The position numbers and the translations under genes were made by a program. From Bog-756 sp963776225 (lineage in GTDB: Bacteria > Actinomycetota > Acidimicrobiia > Acidimicrobiales > RAAP-2), in contig CAVZLL010000003.1 of NCBI GenBank assembly GCA_963776225.1, positions 124,001 through 188,000 on the forward strand: a DNA stretch of 64,000 nt, given 5' to 3'. Numbering within the stretch: the first letter of the stretch is position 1; each line of letters opens with the position of its first letter. Below the pieces are notes generated by a model that did not search any database, had not been told where the DNA came from, and worked only from the letters and a program-made list of their open reading frames with translations. This document shows, in pieces, positions 26,375 to 34,277 of the stretch.

Positions 26375-26704
26375 TCACCAGGGCTCCGGCACCAGGTCGA
26401 TGGCCCCGCACGGGCATTCCTCGACGCAGATCCCGCATCCCTTGCAGTAGTCGAGGTCGATCCGGTAACGCTCCGCCGGCCCGAGCTTGATCACGGCGCT
26501 GTCCGGGCACACCCCGAAGCACGCAGCATTCTCGGCGCACTGTCGCAGTACCAGGTGTTGAGCCGATCGGCCGTTGCCAGTGGGCCGGGGAGCCCCTGCC
26601 CGGTGCCTGTCGCCCCCACAGCGGTGTGACCATCGACCCTGTCCGCCCGCCGGACCCGCTGCGAAGATGGGGCGTGAGGAGAAGGAGGGCGGTATGCCAT
26701 TCAT
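26375..26704 (-). CDS. 4Fe-4S ferredoxin-domain protein, possibly a fragment
   Basis: Only the C-terminal 60 or so residues look real. IDLDYCKGCGICVEECPCGA is a complete 4Fe-4S site, preceded by CAENAACFGVCPDSAVIKLG, where the second cysteine of the usual C-x2-C-x2-C-x3-CP is an asparagine. The pattern matches the ferredoxin tail of PorD-like and NAD(P)-binding glutamate-synthase-like proteins. The only ATG in frame overlaps the start of the divergent PRTase-hydrolase and gives a Gly/Arg/Pro-rich lead. So this is either a gene with a non-ATG start, or a remnant of a larger protein. The box at 26626-26641 lies within the putative 5' part. Confidence 0.45.
   Translation of the reverse strand: MNGIPPSFSSRPIFAAGPAGGQGRWSHRCGGDRHRAGAPRPTGNGRSAQHLVLRQCAENAACFGVCPDSAVIKLGPAERYRIDLDYCKGCGICVEECPCGAIDLVPEPW
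26626..26641 (+). promoter_or_regulatory. DosR-like box before PRTase-hydrolase gene
   Basis: GTGACCATCGACCCTG matches 12-13 of 16 consensus positions and ends 52 bp before the ATG at 26694. The mycobacterial counterpart of the gene (Rv0571c) is a DosR target. Confidence 0.55.
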
Positions 26705-28094
26705 CGACCGTGAACAGGCCGGTCGCCTGCTCGGCGCTCGACTGAGCGAGGTGGCGCTCGTCGACCCGGTGGTTCTCGCCCTTCCCCGCGGCGGGGTCCC
26801 GGTCGGCTACGAGGTCGCCGAGGCCCTCCATGCACCCCTGGACGTGATCGTCGTGCGCAAGCTCGGTGTCCCGTTCCAACCGGAGTTGGCCATGGGGGCC
26901 ATCGGCGAGGACTCGATCCGGGTCCTCGACGACGAGGTCGTGGCTGCCTGCGGCATCTCCGAACAGGAGATACGAAAGATCGAGACCCGAGAGCGAGCGG
27001 AGCTCGAACGTCGCGCCGATCTGTACCGCTCCGGGAACCCCCGGATCCCCGTAGCGGGGCGGACAGTCGTGATCGTCGATGACGGCATGGCAACGGGTTC
27101 GACCGCCCGGGCCGCCTGCCTGGTGGCTCGGGCCCACGGAGCTGCCCGGGTGGTCATGGCGGTCCCGGTGGCCTCCCACCACGCGGCGATGCGGCTCCGG
27201 GACGTCGCCGACGACGTGATCGCCGTCGAAACGCCCGAGCCGTTCTTCGCCGTCGGCCAGTGGTACCTGCGGTTCGGCCAGACCTCGGACGGCGACGTGG
27301 TCTCGCTGCTGGCCCGCCTGAAGCGTCAACGGTCGCCGATCCACGCGCTCACCCCTCCCGCCGAAGACCCATCGGTGGACCCTCCACCGGCGATGGAGCC
27401 GCCGATGGCCTCCGATGACGATCCGCCCGATCCGGTCCCGGTCGCCCGCGACGTCGACGTCGATCTGGGGCCTGTCCGTCTGGGTGGCGTGCTCGTGGTC
27501 CCCGAGGGCGCGCGTGGCCTGGTGGTCTTCGCTCACGGCAGCGGATCGGGACGGTACAGTCCCCGCAACCGTTTCGTGGCCGACGCCCTCAACCACGCCG
27601 GGCTGGCCACCCTCCTCTTCGATCTCCTCACCCCCGCCGAGGAGCAGGATCGGGCCAATGTGTTCGACATCAGGCTTCTCGGCGGTCGCTTGCGGGACGT
27701 TGCTCAATGGGTCTCCCGGCGGCCGGAAGCAGCCGGTCTCCCCATCGGGTACTTCGGCGCCAGCACCGGGTCGGCGGCGGCGCTCTGGGCCGCGGCAGGC
27801 GGCAACGTACCCATCGGCGCCGTCGTCTCACGGGGAGGTAGGCCGGACCTCGCCGGGGCCGATCTCGCAGCGGTTACCGCGCCCACCCTGCTCATCGTCG
27901 GCGGGAACGACCAACAGGTGCTCGAGCTCAACCGCCTGGCCCAATCGGCTCTGACCTGCGAGAACCAGCTCGTAGTGGTACCGGGAGCCACCCACCTCTT
28001 CGCCGAACCGGGAACGCTGCAGGCCGTAGCCGAACTGGCCGAACGCTGGTTCAACGAGCACCTGCCGGGCCCGAGAACGACTGCCTCCGCCTAG
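26694..28094 (+). CDS. phosphoribosyltransferase-dienelactone hydrolase fusion (Rv0571c-like)
   Basis: A 466-residue two-domain protein. Residues about 1-215 form a type I phosphoribosyltransferase: LALPRGGVPVGYEVAEAL and the PRPP loop VVIVDDGMATGSTARAA. From about 245 an alpha/beta hydrolase follows: LVVFAHGSGSGRYSPRNRFV (oxyanion turn), nucleophile Ser in GYFGASTGSAAAL and the C-terminal His in PGATHLFAEPG. Substrates are unknown. The same fusion occurs in Rv0571c of the mycobacterial dormancy regulon. The start is the ATG after GGAGGG (26684-26689); upstream in-frame starts overlap the promoter box. Its stop shares CTAG with the convergent DUF2267 gene. Confidence 0.88.
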   Translation: MPFIDREQAGRLLGARLSEVALVDPVVLALPRGGVPVGYEVAEALHAPLDVIVVRKLGVPFQPELAMGAIGEDSIRVLDDEVVAACGISEQEIRKIETRERAELERRADLYRSGNPRIPVAGRTVVIVDDGMATGSTARAACLVARAHGAARVVMAVPVASHHAAMRLRDVADDVIAVETPEPFFAVGQWYLRFGQTSDGDVVSLLARLKRQRSPIHALTPPAEDPSVDPPPAMEPPMASDDDPPDPVPVARDVDVDLGPVRLGGVLVVPEGARGLVVFAHGSGSGRYSPRNRFVADALNHAGLATLLFDLLTPAEEQDRANVFDIRLLGGRLRDVAQWVSRRPEAAGLPIGYFGASTGSAAALWAAAGGNVPIGAVVSRGGRPDLAGADLAAVTAPTLLIVGGNDQQVLELNRLAQSALTCENQLVVVPGATHLFAEPGTLQAVAELAERWFNEHLPGPRTTASA

Positions 28095-28507
28095 AGGACG
28101 ACTGCGAACTCGGCGGGGAGGACGTCGATGACGTGGCCCATGGTGCCCGGCGCCAGCTCCTCGTCGAGCAGCTGCATCACGGCCCTGACGGCGCTGATCG
28201 CAGCTGCCGAACTCCCGAGGCTCGCCTCCTCCTCCACCCGGGTGACGAACTCGTCGAGGGTGAGGCGCTCCGGGGTCATCTGGGGCTCCCAGCCCTCGTA
28301 GAAGGTGCCTCGCAGGAGGAGCGGCAGCTGAGCTGCGAGGTGAATGGAGACTTCGGGACCGATCCGGTCCCGGAGAGCGTGGAGGACGGCCCGCAGTGCG
28401 GCGTAGGCACGATCGGCATCCTTGATCCCCGACTCGTCACCGAGCCGGCTCAGCCACTCGTTGGTCTTCGCCACGGTTCGGTCGATAACGCTCGCGTGTT
28501 GTGCCAT
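28091..28507 (-). CDS. DUF2267 family protein
   Basis: A 138-residue all-helical protein of the DUF2267 family: DADRAYAALRAVLHALRDRI, EVSIHLAAQLPLLLRGTFYE, LTLDEFVTRVEEEASLG and AISAVRAVMQLLDEELAPG are the repeated helix blocks. Biochemical function is unknown; the family is frequent beside stress and dormancy genes. A near-perfect DosR-like box lies 34 bp upstream. The stop codon overlaps that of the convergent PRTase-hydrolase in one CTAG. Confidence 0.88.
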   Translation of the reverse strand: MAQHASVIDRTVAKTNEWLSRLGDESGIKDADRAYAALRAVLHALRDRIGPEVSIHLAAQLPLLLRGTFYEGWEPQMTPERLTLDEFVTRVEEEASLGSSAAAISAVRAVMQLLDEELAPGTMGHVIDVLPAEFAVVL

Positions 28508-28541
28508 ACGTCCATCTTCCTATCCTTCCCCTGAGGGCGGG

Positions 28542-28557
28542 CAGGGCCAGAGGTCAC
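28542..28557 (-). promoter_or_regulatory. DosR-like box before DUF2267 gene
   Basis: On the minus strand it reads GTGACCTCTGGCCCTG, 14 of 16 consensus positions. It ends 34 bp before the ATG. Confidence 0.65.
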
Positions 28558-28738
28558 ATGCATCCATCCCCGGATTTTGTTCCCCGACTGCGACATGGAC
28601 GCCGCCACCGGTGCTGCGAGCGCGTGGAACTCGGCCGCCATTCGTGATCGGACCCCCGATGCTTCAAGGGTCTCCTCCTCGGCTCGGTCAGCCAACAGTG
28701 CGTACCCCACGCACCTTGTCCGGTGGCCGTCGTCCGCT

Positions 28739-28753
28739 AGGACCGAAGGCGGG
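28739..28753 (+). promoter_or_regulatory. weak DosR-like box, hydrogenase promoter (distal)
   Basis: AGGACCGAAGGCGGG keeps GGACC and GGC but not the right-hand CCC. Listed because a second candidate follows 43 bp downstream and DosR promoters often have two sites. Confidence 0.3.
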
Positions 28754-28796
28754 CCGGCGGGCACGACGGCCCGATTCCGGCCTCGGGGCAGTCCAT

Positions 28797-28814
28797 GGGG
28801 CCGAACGACCCTAG
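28797..28814 (+). promoter_or_regulatory. weak DosR-like box, hydrogenase promoter (proximal)
   Basis: GGGGCCGAACGACCCTAG has intact outer half-sites (GGG and GACCCT) and ends 32 bp before the presumed hydB-type start, a spacing shared with gdhA and DUF2267. Confidence 0.35.
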
Positions 28815-28846
28815 CCACCGGCCTCCGGAGGCCCCAGAATGAGGAG

Positions 28847-29989
28847 GTGGAGCCGGGAACCGTCGTCATCGATCGTCTGGGTTTGGGCGACCTGATCCAG
28901 GCCCTGTCGGCACGTGGCTACCGGACGCTCGGCCCGGTCGTGCGCGACGGGGCGATCGGCTATGGCGAGATCAGCGGCACCGGCGACCTCCCGGAGGGGT
29001 ACCACGACGAGCAGGGTCCCGGTTCCTATCGACTCCGCCACGACGGGGATGGGGCCCTCTTCGGGTGGGCCGTGGGACCGGCCTCATGGAAGCCCTCGTT
29101 CTTCCCGCCGAGGGAGACCGTCTGGCGGACGACGATGGACAACGGCCATCTCGTCCTCGAGGAACCGCCTTCTGATCGGACCCCGTTGGCCCTCGTGGGC
29201 GCACGACCCTGTGAGCTGGCCGCCATCCGGGTGCTCGACCGGACCCTGGCCGACGGCCCGGTTCCCGACCCCGGGTACACGAGTCGTCGCGCGGCGAGCT
29301 TCGTGGTCGTCACCGAATGTGGAACACCGGCATCGACCTGCTTCTGCACCTCGATGAAGACGGGTCCGGCCGCGTCCGACGGCTACGACCTGGCCCTCAC
29401 CGAGTTGCCCGACACCGACGGCACCCATCGGTACCTGGTGCGGCCCGGGTCCCAGAAGGGGGCCGAGGTGCTCGAGGGGATCACCCACCGAGCGGCCTCG
29501 CCCGACGACCTGGCCCGGCGCGACGAGGTCATCGCTTCGGCCACCAACCGGATGTCCCGAACGCTCGACACCGACGACCTTCCCGCGTTGCTCGCCCGGA
29601 ACCTGGAGCACCCCCGGTGGAGCGAGGTCGCGGACCGCTGTCTCTCCTGCGGCAACTGCACCATGGTCTGCCCGACCTGCTTCTGCAGCGACGTGGACGA
29701 CGTCAGCGATCTGGCCGGGGCCGTCGAGCGCCACCGGAGCTGGTCGTCCTGCTTCGACCGGGCGCACTCCTACATCTACGGTGGTCCGGTGCGGTCGACC
29801 ACGGCGTCCTGCTATCGACAGTGGCTCACCCACAAGCTCTCGACCTGGTGGGACCAGTTCGACACCTCGGGGTGCGTGGGCTGTGGCCGGTGCATCACCT
29901 GGTGCCCGGTGGGCATCGACCTGACCGAGGAGGCCGCGGCCATCAGGACCTCGGACGGTCTCGAGCCGGAGGACGGCGACCATGCCTGA
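28847..29989 (+). CDS. hydB: group 3b hydrogenase beta subunit (4Fe-4S, HydB type)
   Basis: About 380 residues, the iron-sulfur subunit that passes electrons between the hydrogenase module and the flavin subunit (sulfhydrogenase beta / sulfite-reductase-A-like family). PLALVGARPCELAAIRVLDR and VVVTECGTPASTCFCTSM are family blocks. Two 4Fe-4S sites follow: CLSCGNCTMVCPTCFC and CVGCGRCITWCPVGID. The start is uncertain: the GTG at 28847 lies directly after GAGGAG (no spacer), while the open frame continues upstream with non-protein-like sequence. It is the first gene of a nine-gene operon; its stop overlaps the next start by 8 bp. Confidence 0.87.
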   Translation: MEPGTVVIDRLGLGDLIQALSARGYRTLGPVVRDGAIGYGEISGTGDLPEGYHDEQGPGSYRLRHDGDGALFGWAVGPASWKPSFFPPRETVWRTTMDNGHLVLEEPPSDRTPLALVGARPCELAAIRVLDRTLADGPVPDPGYTSRRAASFVVVTECGTPASTCFCTSMKTGPAASDGYDLALTELPDTDGTHRYLVRPGSQKGAEVLEGITHRAASPDDLARRDEVIASATNRMSRTLDTDDLPALLARNLEHPRWSEVADRCLSCGNCTMVCPTCFCSDVDDVSDLAGAVERHRSWSSCFDRAHSYIYGGPVRSTTASCYRQWLTHKLSTWWDQFDTSGCVGCGRCITWCPVGIDLTEEAAAIRTSDGLEPEDGDHA

Positions 29990-30452
29990 ATCGATGGCCG
30001 AGCTCCTTTCGGACCAGCCCCTCCTCGAGGGTCTGCCCCCTGACGTCGCCGCCACGGTGGCGGGCTGTGCCCGGAACATCGCCTTCGAGGCCGGGCGCCT
30101 TCTCCTCGCCGAGGGCGACGAGGCGTCGACGCTCTACCTCATTCGCCGGGGACAGGTCTCCATCGAGGTCCACGCGCCCGGGCGCGACCCCATCGCCATC
30201 CAGACAGTGGGGCCCGGTCAGGTGGTGGGGTGGTCGTGGCTGGTCCCTCCGTACCGGTGGAGCTTCGACGCACGGGCGCTCACCCCGGTCGGCGCCGTCG
30301 CCGTCGACGGTGCCTGCCTGCGGAGCAAGGCGGACGAGCAACCGGCCCTCGGCTACTCGCTCCTGCAGCGGATCTCGGCCATGTTGCTCGAGCGACTCCA
30401 GGCAGCACGAACCCAGCTCCTCGACGTCTATGGCAACGACCGACCTGCTTGA
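29982..30452 (+). CDS. cyclic-nucleotide-binding domain protein of the hydrogenase operon
   Basis: A 156-residue protein consisting of a single cNMP-binding (CRP-like) beta-barrel and no DNA-binding domain. LLAEGDEASTLYLIRRGQVSIEV is the typical roll, and ALGYSLLQRISAMLLERLQA the C-helix. The phosphate-binding cassette is not canonical, so it may bind another ligand. A gene like this sits in the same place in mycobacterial group 3b hydrogenase operons. It overlaps hydB by 8 bp and the flavin subunit by 23 bp, implying coupled translation. A sensory or structural role for the complex is an inference. Confidence 0.83.
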   Translation: MPESMAELLSDQPLLEGLPPDVAATVAGCARNIAFEAGRLLLAEGDEASTLYLIRRGQVSIEVHAPGRDPIAIQTVGPGQVVGWSWLVPPYRWSFDARALTPVGAVAVDGACLRSKADEQPALGYSLLQRISAMLLERLQAARTQLLDVYGNDRPA

Positions 30453-31305
30453 GCCGGCGGCGACCGGCGCACCCCACCCGCTCACCCCGTCGGTCTGGCG
30501 GGTGGTGGGTCGCAGGGTCGAAACGGCCGATGTCGTCACCCTCTCCCTGTCACAAGAACCAGCGTCACCCTTCGGCTTCCGTCACGGCCAGTTCAACATG
30601 CTGACCGCCCTCGGCGTCGGGGAGGCCGCAATCTCAATTTCGAGCTCCCCCGGGGCGGCCGGACCCATCGCGCACTCGATCCGTGACGTCGGAGCCGTGA
30701 CCCACGCGCTCTGCAACCTGCCTGTCGGCGGAGCGGTCGGGGTGCGCGGGCCGTTCGGCAAGGGCTGGGACGTGGAGGCGCAGGTCGCCGCGGGACGAAC
30801 AGATGTGGTGGTGGTCGCCGGAGGGATCGGGCTCGCCCCCCTTCGCAGCGCTGTTCGGGACCTCGTCGAGCGACAGCAACGGGGCGAGGTTCGCCTCTTC
30901 GTGCTTGTCGGCGCCCGGTCACCGGACCAGATCGTCTTCGCCGAGGACATCGCCGCCTGGCAAGCGGCCGGGACCTCTGTGGAGGTCAGCGTGGATGTGG
31001 CCCCCGCCGGCTGGCGGGGCACCGTGGGAGTGGTCACCACGCTTCTCCCGACCTCGCCATTCGACCCGGCCAGGGCGGTGGCCTTGATCTGCGGTCCCGA
31101 GATCATGATGCGCTTCACCGCGCTCGCCCTCGTCGATCGCGGCGTGGATCCGGACTGCATCCGGATCTCGCTCGAGCGAAACATGCAGTGTGGTGTCGGA
31201 CTCTGCGGGCACTGCCAGCTCGGGCCGCTCCTCGTTTGTCGCGACGGTCCGATCGTGTCGTACGGTGGTGTCGCCGCCGAGCTGCTCCGGGAGCGTCAGC
31301 GATGA
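30430..31305 (+). CDS. hydG: group 3b hydrogenase gamma subunit (FAD/NAD(P)-binding)
   Basis: A 291-residue flavoprotein that exchanges electrons with NAD(P)H. The FAD domain (about 20-110) has FGFRHGQFNMLTALGVGE. The NAD(P) domain has VVVVAGGIGLAPLRSAVRDL and ALICGPEIMMRFTALAL. The C-terminal NMQCGVGLCGHCQLGPLLVC is the 2Fe-2S site of the dihydroorotate-dehydrogenase electron-transfer (PyrK-like) family. The ATG lies inside the end of the cNMP-domain gene. Its stop overlaps the small-subunit start as ATGA. Confidence 0.92.
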   Translation: MATTDLLEPAATGAPHPLTPSVWRVVGRRVETADVVTLSLSQEPASPFGFRHGQFNMLTALGVGEAAISISSSPGAAGPIAHSIRDVGAVTHALCNLPVGGAVGVRGPFGKGWDVEAQVAAGRTDVVVVAGGIGLAPLRSAVRDLVERQQRGEVRLFVLVGARSPDQIVFAEDIAAWQAAGTSVEVSVDVAPAGWRGTVGVVTTLLPTSPFDPARAVALICGPEIMMRFTALALVDRGVDPDCIRISLERNMQCGVGLCGHCQLGPLLVCRDGPIVSYGGVAAELLRERQR

Positions 31306-32156
31306 CCGTCGAACCTCCGCCGCGCCAACCCGAGGCCGACCGCCCGACACTGGCCGTCTGGAAATTTGCCTCCTGTGACGGGTGTCAACTGAGCCTGCTG
31401 GACTGTGAGGACGAACTGCTCGCCCTGTCCGGTACCGTGCGCATCGCTCACTTCACCGAGATGTCACGGGCAACGGTCGAGGGCCCCTACGACCTCTCTC
31501 TGGTCGAGGGGTCGATCACGACGGCCGCCGACGCCGAGCGCATCCTCGAGGTTCGGGCCGCCTCCCGCCGCCTGGTGACCATCGGGGCGTGCGCGACGGC
31601 CGGAGGCATCCAGGGCCTCCGAAACTTCGCCTCGGGGGGTGAGTACGTGGCCACCGTGTACGCCCACCCCGAGTACATCTCCTCCCTCGACCGGTCCACT
31701 CCCATCTCCGACCATGTCCCGGTCGACTACGAGCTGCACGGGTGCCCGATCGATCGCCACCAGCTGCTCGAGGTGATCAGCGCACTGCTGACCGGCCGGA
31801 GTCCCGTGATCCCGGGGTACAGCGTCTGCCAGCAGTGCAAGGCGAACCAGACGGTCTGCCTCCTGGTCGCGACCGGCACCCCGTGCCTCGGTCCGGTGAC
31901 CCGGGCCGGGTGCGGGGCGATCTGCCCCGCCCACGATCGGGGCTGCTTCGGGTGCTTCGGTCCGACCGAAGCCGCCAACACGGCTTCCCTCACGGCCAAG
32001 CTCCGGGCAGAGGGCCTGCAGCCGATCGACGCCTCCCGCTTGTACCGCTCCTTCAACGCCGGCGCACCGGCGTTCCGCGATGAATCGATCGCCCAGGAGC
32101 GGGCGGTCACTCGCCGGGCTCCCACGGCCCCGCACCCCCACGGGGGCCCGCGTTGA
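31302..32156 (+). CDS. hydD: [NiFe]-hydrogenase group 3b small (delta) subunit
   Basis: A 284-residue electron-transfer subunit carrying iron-sulfur clusters next to the NiFe site. KFASCDGCQLSLLDCEDELL begins the proximal cluster (C25 and C28), VTIGACATAGGIQGLRN and DYELHGCPIDRHQLLEV supply further ligands, and a C-terminal cysteine-rich segment (SVCQQCKANQTVCL through CPAHDRGCFGCFGPTE) binds additional clusters. Spacing is that of group 3b enzymes. It starts with ATGA overlap on the flavin subunit and ends with TTGA overlap on the large subunit. Confidence 0.94.
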   Translation: MTVEPPPRQPEADRPTLAVWKFASCDGCQLSLLDCEDELLALSGTVRIAHFTEMSRATVEGPYDLSLVEGSITTAADAERILEVRAASRRLVTIGACATAGGIQGLRNFASGGEYVATVYAHPEYISSLDRSTPISDHVPVDYELHGCPIDRHQLLEVISALLTGRSPVIPGYSVCQQCKANQTVCLLVATGTPCLGPVTRAGCGAICPAHDRGCFGCFGPTEAANTASLTAKLRAEGLQPIDASRLYRSFNAGAPAFRDESIAQERAVTRRAPTAPHPHGGPR

Positions 32157-33448
32157 GCCACGGCACGCGACGGACGATCGGGGTGGACGGCCTGTCCCGC
32201 GTCGAGGGCGAGGGTTCGCTGCACATCGAGGTCCGGGACGGGGCGGTGAGCGAGGTGTCCCTCGACATCTTCGAGCCGCCCCGGTATTTCGAGGCGCTGC
32301 TCGAAGGACGCCGATTCACCGAGGCGCCCGACATCACCGCCCGCATCTGCGGCATCTGCCCGGTCGCGTACCAGATGAGCGCCTGCGCGGCCATGGAGGA
32401 CGCCTGCCACGTCAGCGTCGGTGAGGAGATCGCCGCGCTCCGCCGCCTCCTCTATTGCGGAGAATGGATCCAGAGCCACGCGCTCCACGTCTACCTCCTG
32501 CACGCGCCGGACTTCCTCGGCTGTTCCGACGCCGTCGAGCTGGCCGAGCGGGACCGCGAATCGGTGGAACGAGGGCTGCGGCTCAAGCGGGCCGGCAACC
32601 AGGTGATGGAGGCGATCGGGGGTCGGGCGGTCCACCCGGTGAACGTCCGGCTGGGTGGCTTCTACCGCGCCCCCGATTCGGCGACCATCGCTGGCCTGGC
32701 GGCACCGCTCCGGCAGGCCCTCGCCGACGCAGTGGCCACCGTCGCCTGGGTCGCCGGATTCGACTTCCCCGACACCCACGGTGACTACCGCTTCGTCTCC
32801 CTGCGGTCACCCAAGGGTTACCCGATCGAGTCCGGTCGGATCGTCTCCTCCGACGGTCTCGACACCGATCCAGCCGGGTTCGCCGATCTGGTCGAGGAGG
32901 AGCACGTGGCACGCTCGACGGCGCTCCACGCCCGCATCCGGGATCGCGGCCCCTACCTCACCGGCCCGCTGGCCCGGTACGCGCTCAACTCGGATGCCCT
33001 GCCGCCGGTTGCCCGACAGGCGGCTGCCGAGGCCGGCCTCGGACCAGTCTGCACCAACCCGTTCCAGAGCATCGTCGTGCGCTCGGTGGAACTGGTGTTC
33101 GCCTGCTCGGAGGCCCTTCGGCTCATCGAGACCTACGAGCCGCCGGAGCCACCGGCTGCGCCCGTGCCCGCATCGGAAGGCGTGGGAACAGGCGCGACCG
33201 AGGCCCCCCGGGGCCTCCTCTTCCACCGCTACGAGATCGACGGTGACGGGACCATCCGGTCGGCCAGGATCGTGCCGCCCACCTCGCAGAACCAGCTCAC
33301 CATCGAGGACGACCTCCGTCGGGTCGCGCAGGGCAGTCTCGACCTCGACGACGAGCAGCTCACCTGGCGGTGCGAACAGGCCGTCCGCAACCACGACCCC
33401 TGCATCTCCTGTGCGGCCCATTTCCTCGACGTGACGGTCGACCGATGA
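32153..33448 (+). CDS. hydA: [NiFe]-hydrogenase group 3b large (alpha) subunit
   Basis: A 431-residue catalytic subunit of an NADP(H)-linked bidirectional hydrogenase. The N-terminal ligand motif ARICGICPVAYQMSA has C66 and C69; the C-terminal motif DPCISCAAHFL has C417, C420 and H423. So all four nickel-binding cysteines are present. Eight residues follow the His, the short tail usually removed by the maturation protease encoded next. The start is a rare TTG overlapping the small-subunit stop (TTGA). Group 3b enzymes evolve or oxidise H2 against NADP; the M. smegmatis homologue is hypoxia-induced. Confidence 0.95.
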   Translation: MSHGTRRTIGVDGLSRVEGEGSLHIEVRDGAVSEVSLDIFEPPRYFEALLEGRRFTEAPDITARICGICPVAYQMSACAAMEDACHVSVGEEIAALRRLLYCGEWIQSHALHVYLLHAPDFLGCSDAVELAERDRESVERGLRLKRAGNQVMEAIGGRAVHPVNVRLGGFYRAPDSATIAGLAAPLRQALADAVATVAWVAGFDFPDTHGDYRFVSLRSPKGYPIESGRIVSSDGLDTDPAGFADLVEEEHVARSTALHARIRDRGPYLTGPLARYALNSDALPPVARQAAAEAGLGPVCTNPFQSIVVRSVELVFACSEALRLIETYEPPEPPAAPVPASEGVGTGATEAPRGLLFHRYEIDGDGTIRSARIVPPTSQNQLTIEDDLRRVAQGSLDLDDEQLTWRCEQAVRNHDPCISCAAHFLDVTVDR

Positions 33449-33999
33449 CCCGTGCGGACGAGGCGGTCGGGACCGACGGGGTGGTCGTGGTCGGCCTCGG
33501 CACCGAGTACCGGCACGACGACGGCGTGGGCGCGGTGGTGAGCAGCCGGGCAGCGGGACTCGGTCGGGCACGGGACGTCGGGCCGATCGTGGACCCGCTC
33601 GACCTGGTGGGACGCTGGGACGGAGCCCGCCTGGCCATCGTGGTCGACGCAGTCAGCTCCGGAGAGAGCCCGGGCACCATCCGGATCATGGAGCTCACCG
33701 CGGTCGATCCCGCTGTCGCCGGACCCACCCCCGACGGCCCGGGGGCACTGACCACCTCCCGGGAGGTCGCACGAGCGAAGGACACCGCGAGATCGATGAG
33801 CAGCCACGGGATCGGCCTGGTGGGCGTGTTGCGCCTGGGACGCGCCATCGGCCGGGCGCCGAAGCGGGTGGTGGTCGTCGGTGTCGAAGGGCACGACTTC
33901 AGCCAGGGGGTCGGGCTGAGCCCGGCGGTGCAGGCAGCGGTGCCCGCAGCCATCCGTGAGGTGGCCCGGCTCGTCGAGGAGGCGCTCCCGTGTGCATGA
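33445..33999 (+). CDS. hydrogenase maturation protease
   Basis: A 184-residue nickel-dependent endopeptidase of the HycI/HybD family that trims the C-terminus of the large subunit after NiFe insertion. VVVGLGTEYRHDDGVGAVV is the N-terminal motif, with Thr in place of the usual Asn. The second metal-binding Asp is in IVVDAVSSGESPG and the His in MSSHGIGLVGVLRLG. I start at the ATG forming ATGA with the large-subunit stop. The C-terminus overlaps hypC by 10 bp. Confidence 0.9.
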   Translation: MTRADEAVGTDGVVVVGLGTEYRHDDGVGAVVSSRAAGLGRARDVGPIVDPLDLVGRWDGARLAIVVDAVSSGESPGTIRIMELTAVDPAVAGPTPDGPGALTTSREVARAKDTARSMSSHGIGLVGVLRLGRAIGRAPKRVVVVGVEGHDFSQGVGLSPAVQAAVPAAIREVARLVEEALPCA

Positions 34000-34277
34000 G
34001 TTCGCTCCACCGTGTCGTCGGGGCGGACGACGGGTCGGGCACCGTCGCCGCCGTCGACCTGGGCGGGACCCGGAAGCTCGTCTCGCTGCTCGCCTTGGAC
34101 GGGGGACCTCCGCAGCCCGGTGAGTGGCTGGTGGTCCACAGCGGGTATGCCATCGAGCGGATCCCGGCCGACGAGGCCGACGCGGTCGTGGCCGAACACC
34201 TGACCCTGCGGGGAGGAACCATCGCGGGGGCCGGCGCCGGGCCGCCGGCGCCGGCCGGTGGAGGAGGTTGCTCATGA
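33990..34277 (+). CDS. hypC: hydrogenase assembly chaperone HypC
   Basis: A 95-residue HypC/HybG chaperone that carries the Fe(CN)2CO unit and binds the large subunit. The mature protein begins with the obligatory Met-Cys (MCMSSLHRVV), and WLVVHSGYAIERIPADEA is the conserved C-terminal block. The tail is Gly/Ala/Pro-rich and ends in Cys-Ser. The GTG start overlaps the protease gene by 10 bp. No hypA, B, D, E or F is present in the window, so the remaining maturation genes must lie elsewhere. Confidence 0.88.
   Translation: MCMSSLHRVVGADDGSGTVAAVDLGGTRKLVSLLALDGGPPQPGEWLVVHSGYAIERIPADEADAVVAEHLTLRGGTIAGAGAGPPAPAGGGGCS

Larger units (their letters stand above)
28508..28846. other. 339-bp divergent intergenic region
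   Basis: Holds the promoters of the DUF2267 gene (minus) and the hydrogenase operon (plus). The left edge has a strong DosR-like box (28542-28557). The right half has two weaker candidates (28739-28753 and 28797-28814). I find no convincing ORF with a ribosome-binding site and no RNA gene. Confidence 0.6.
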
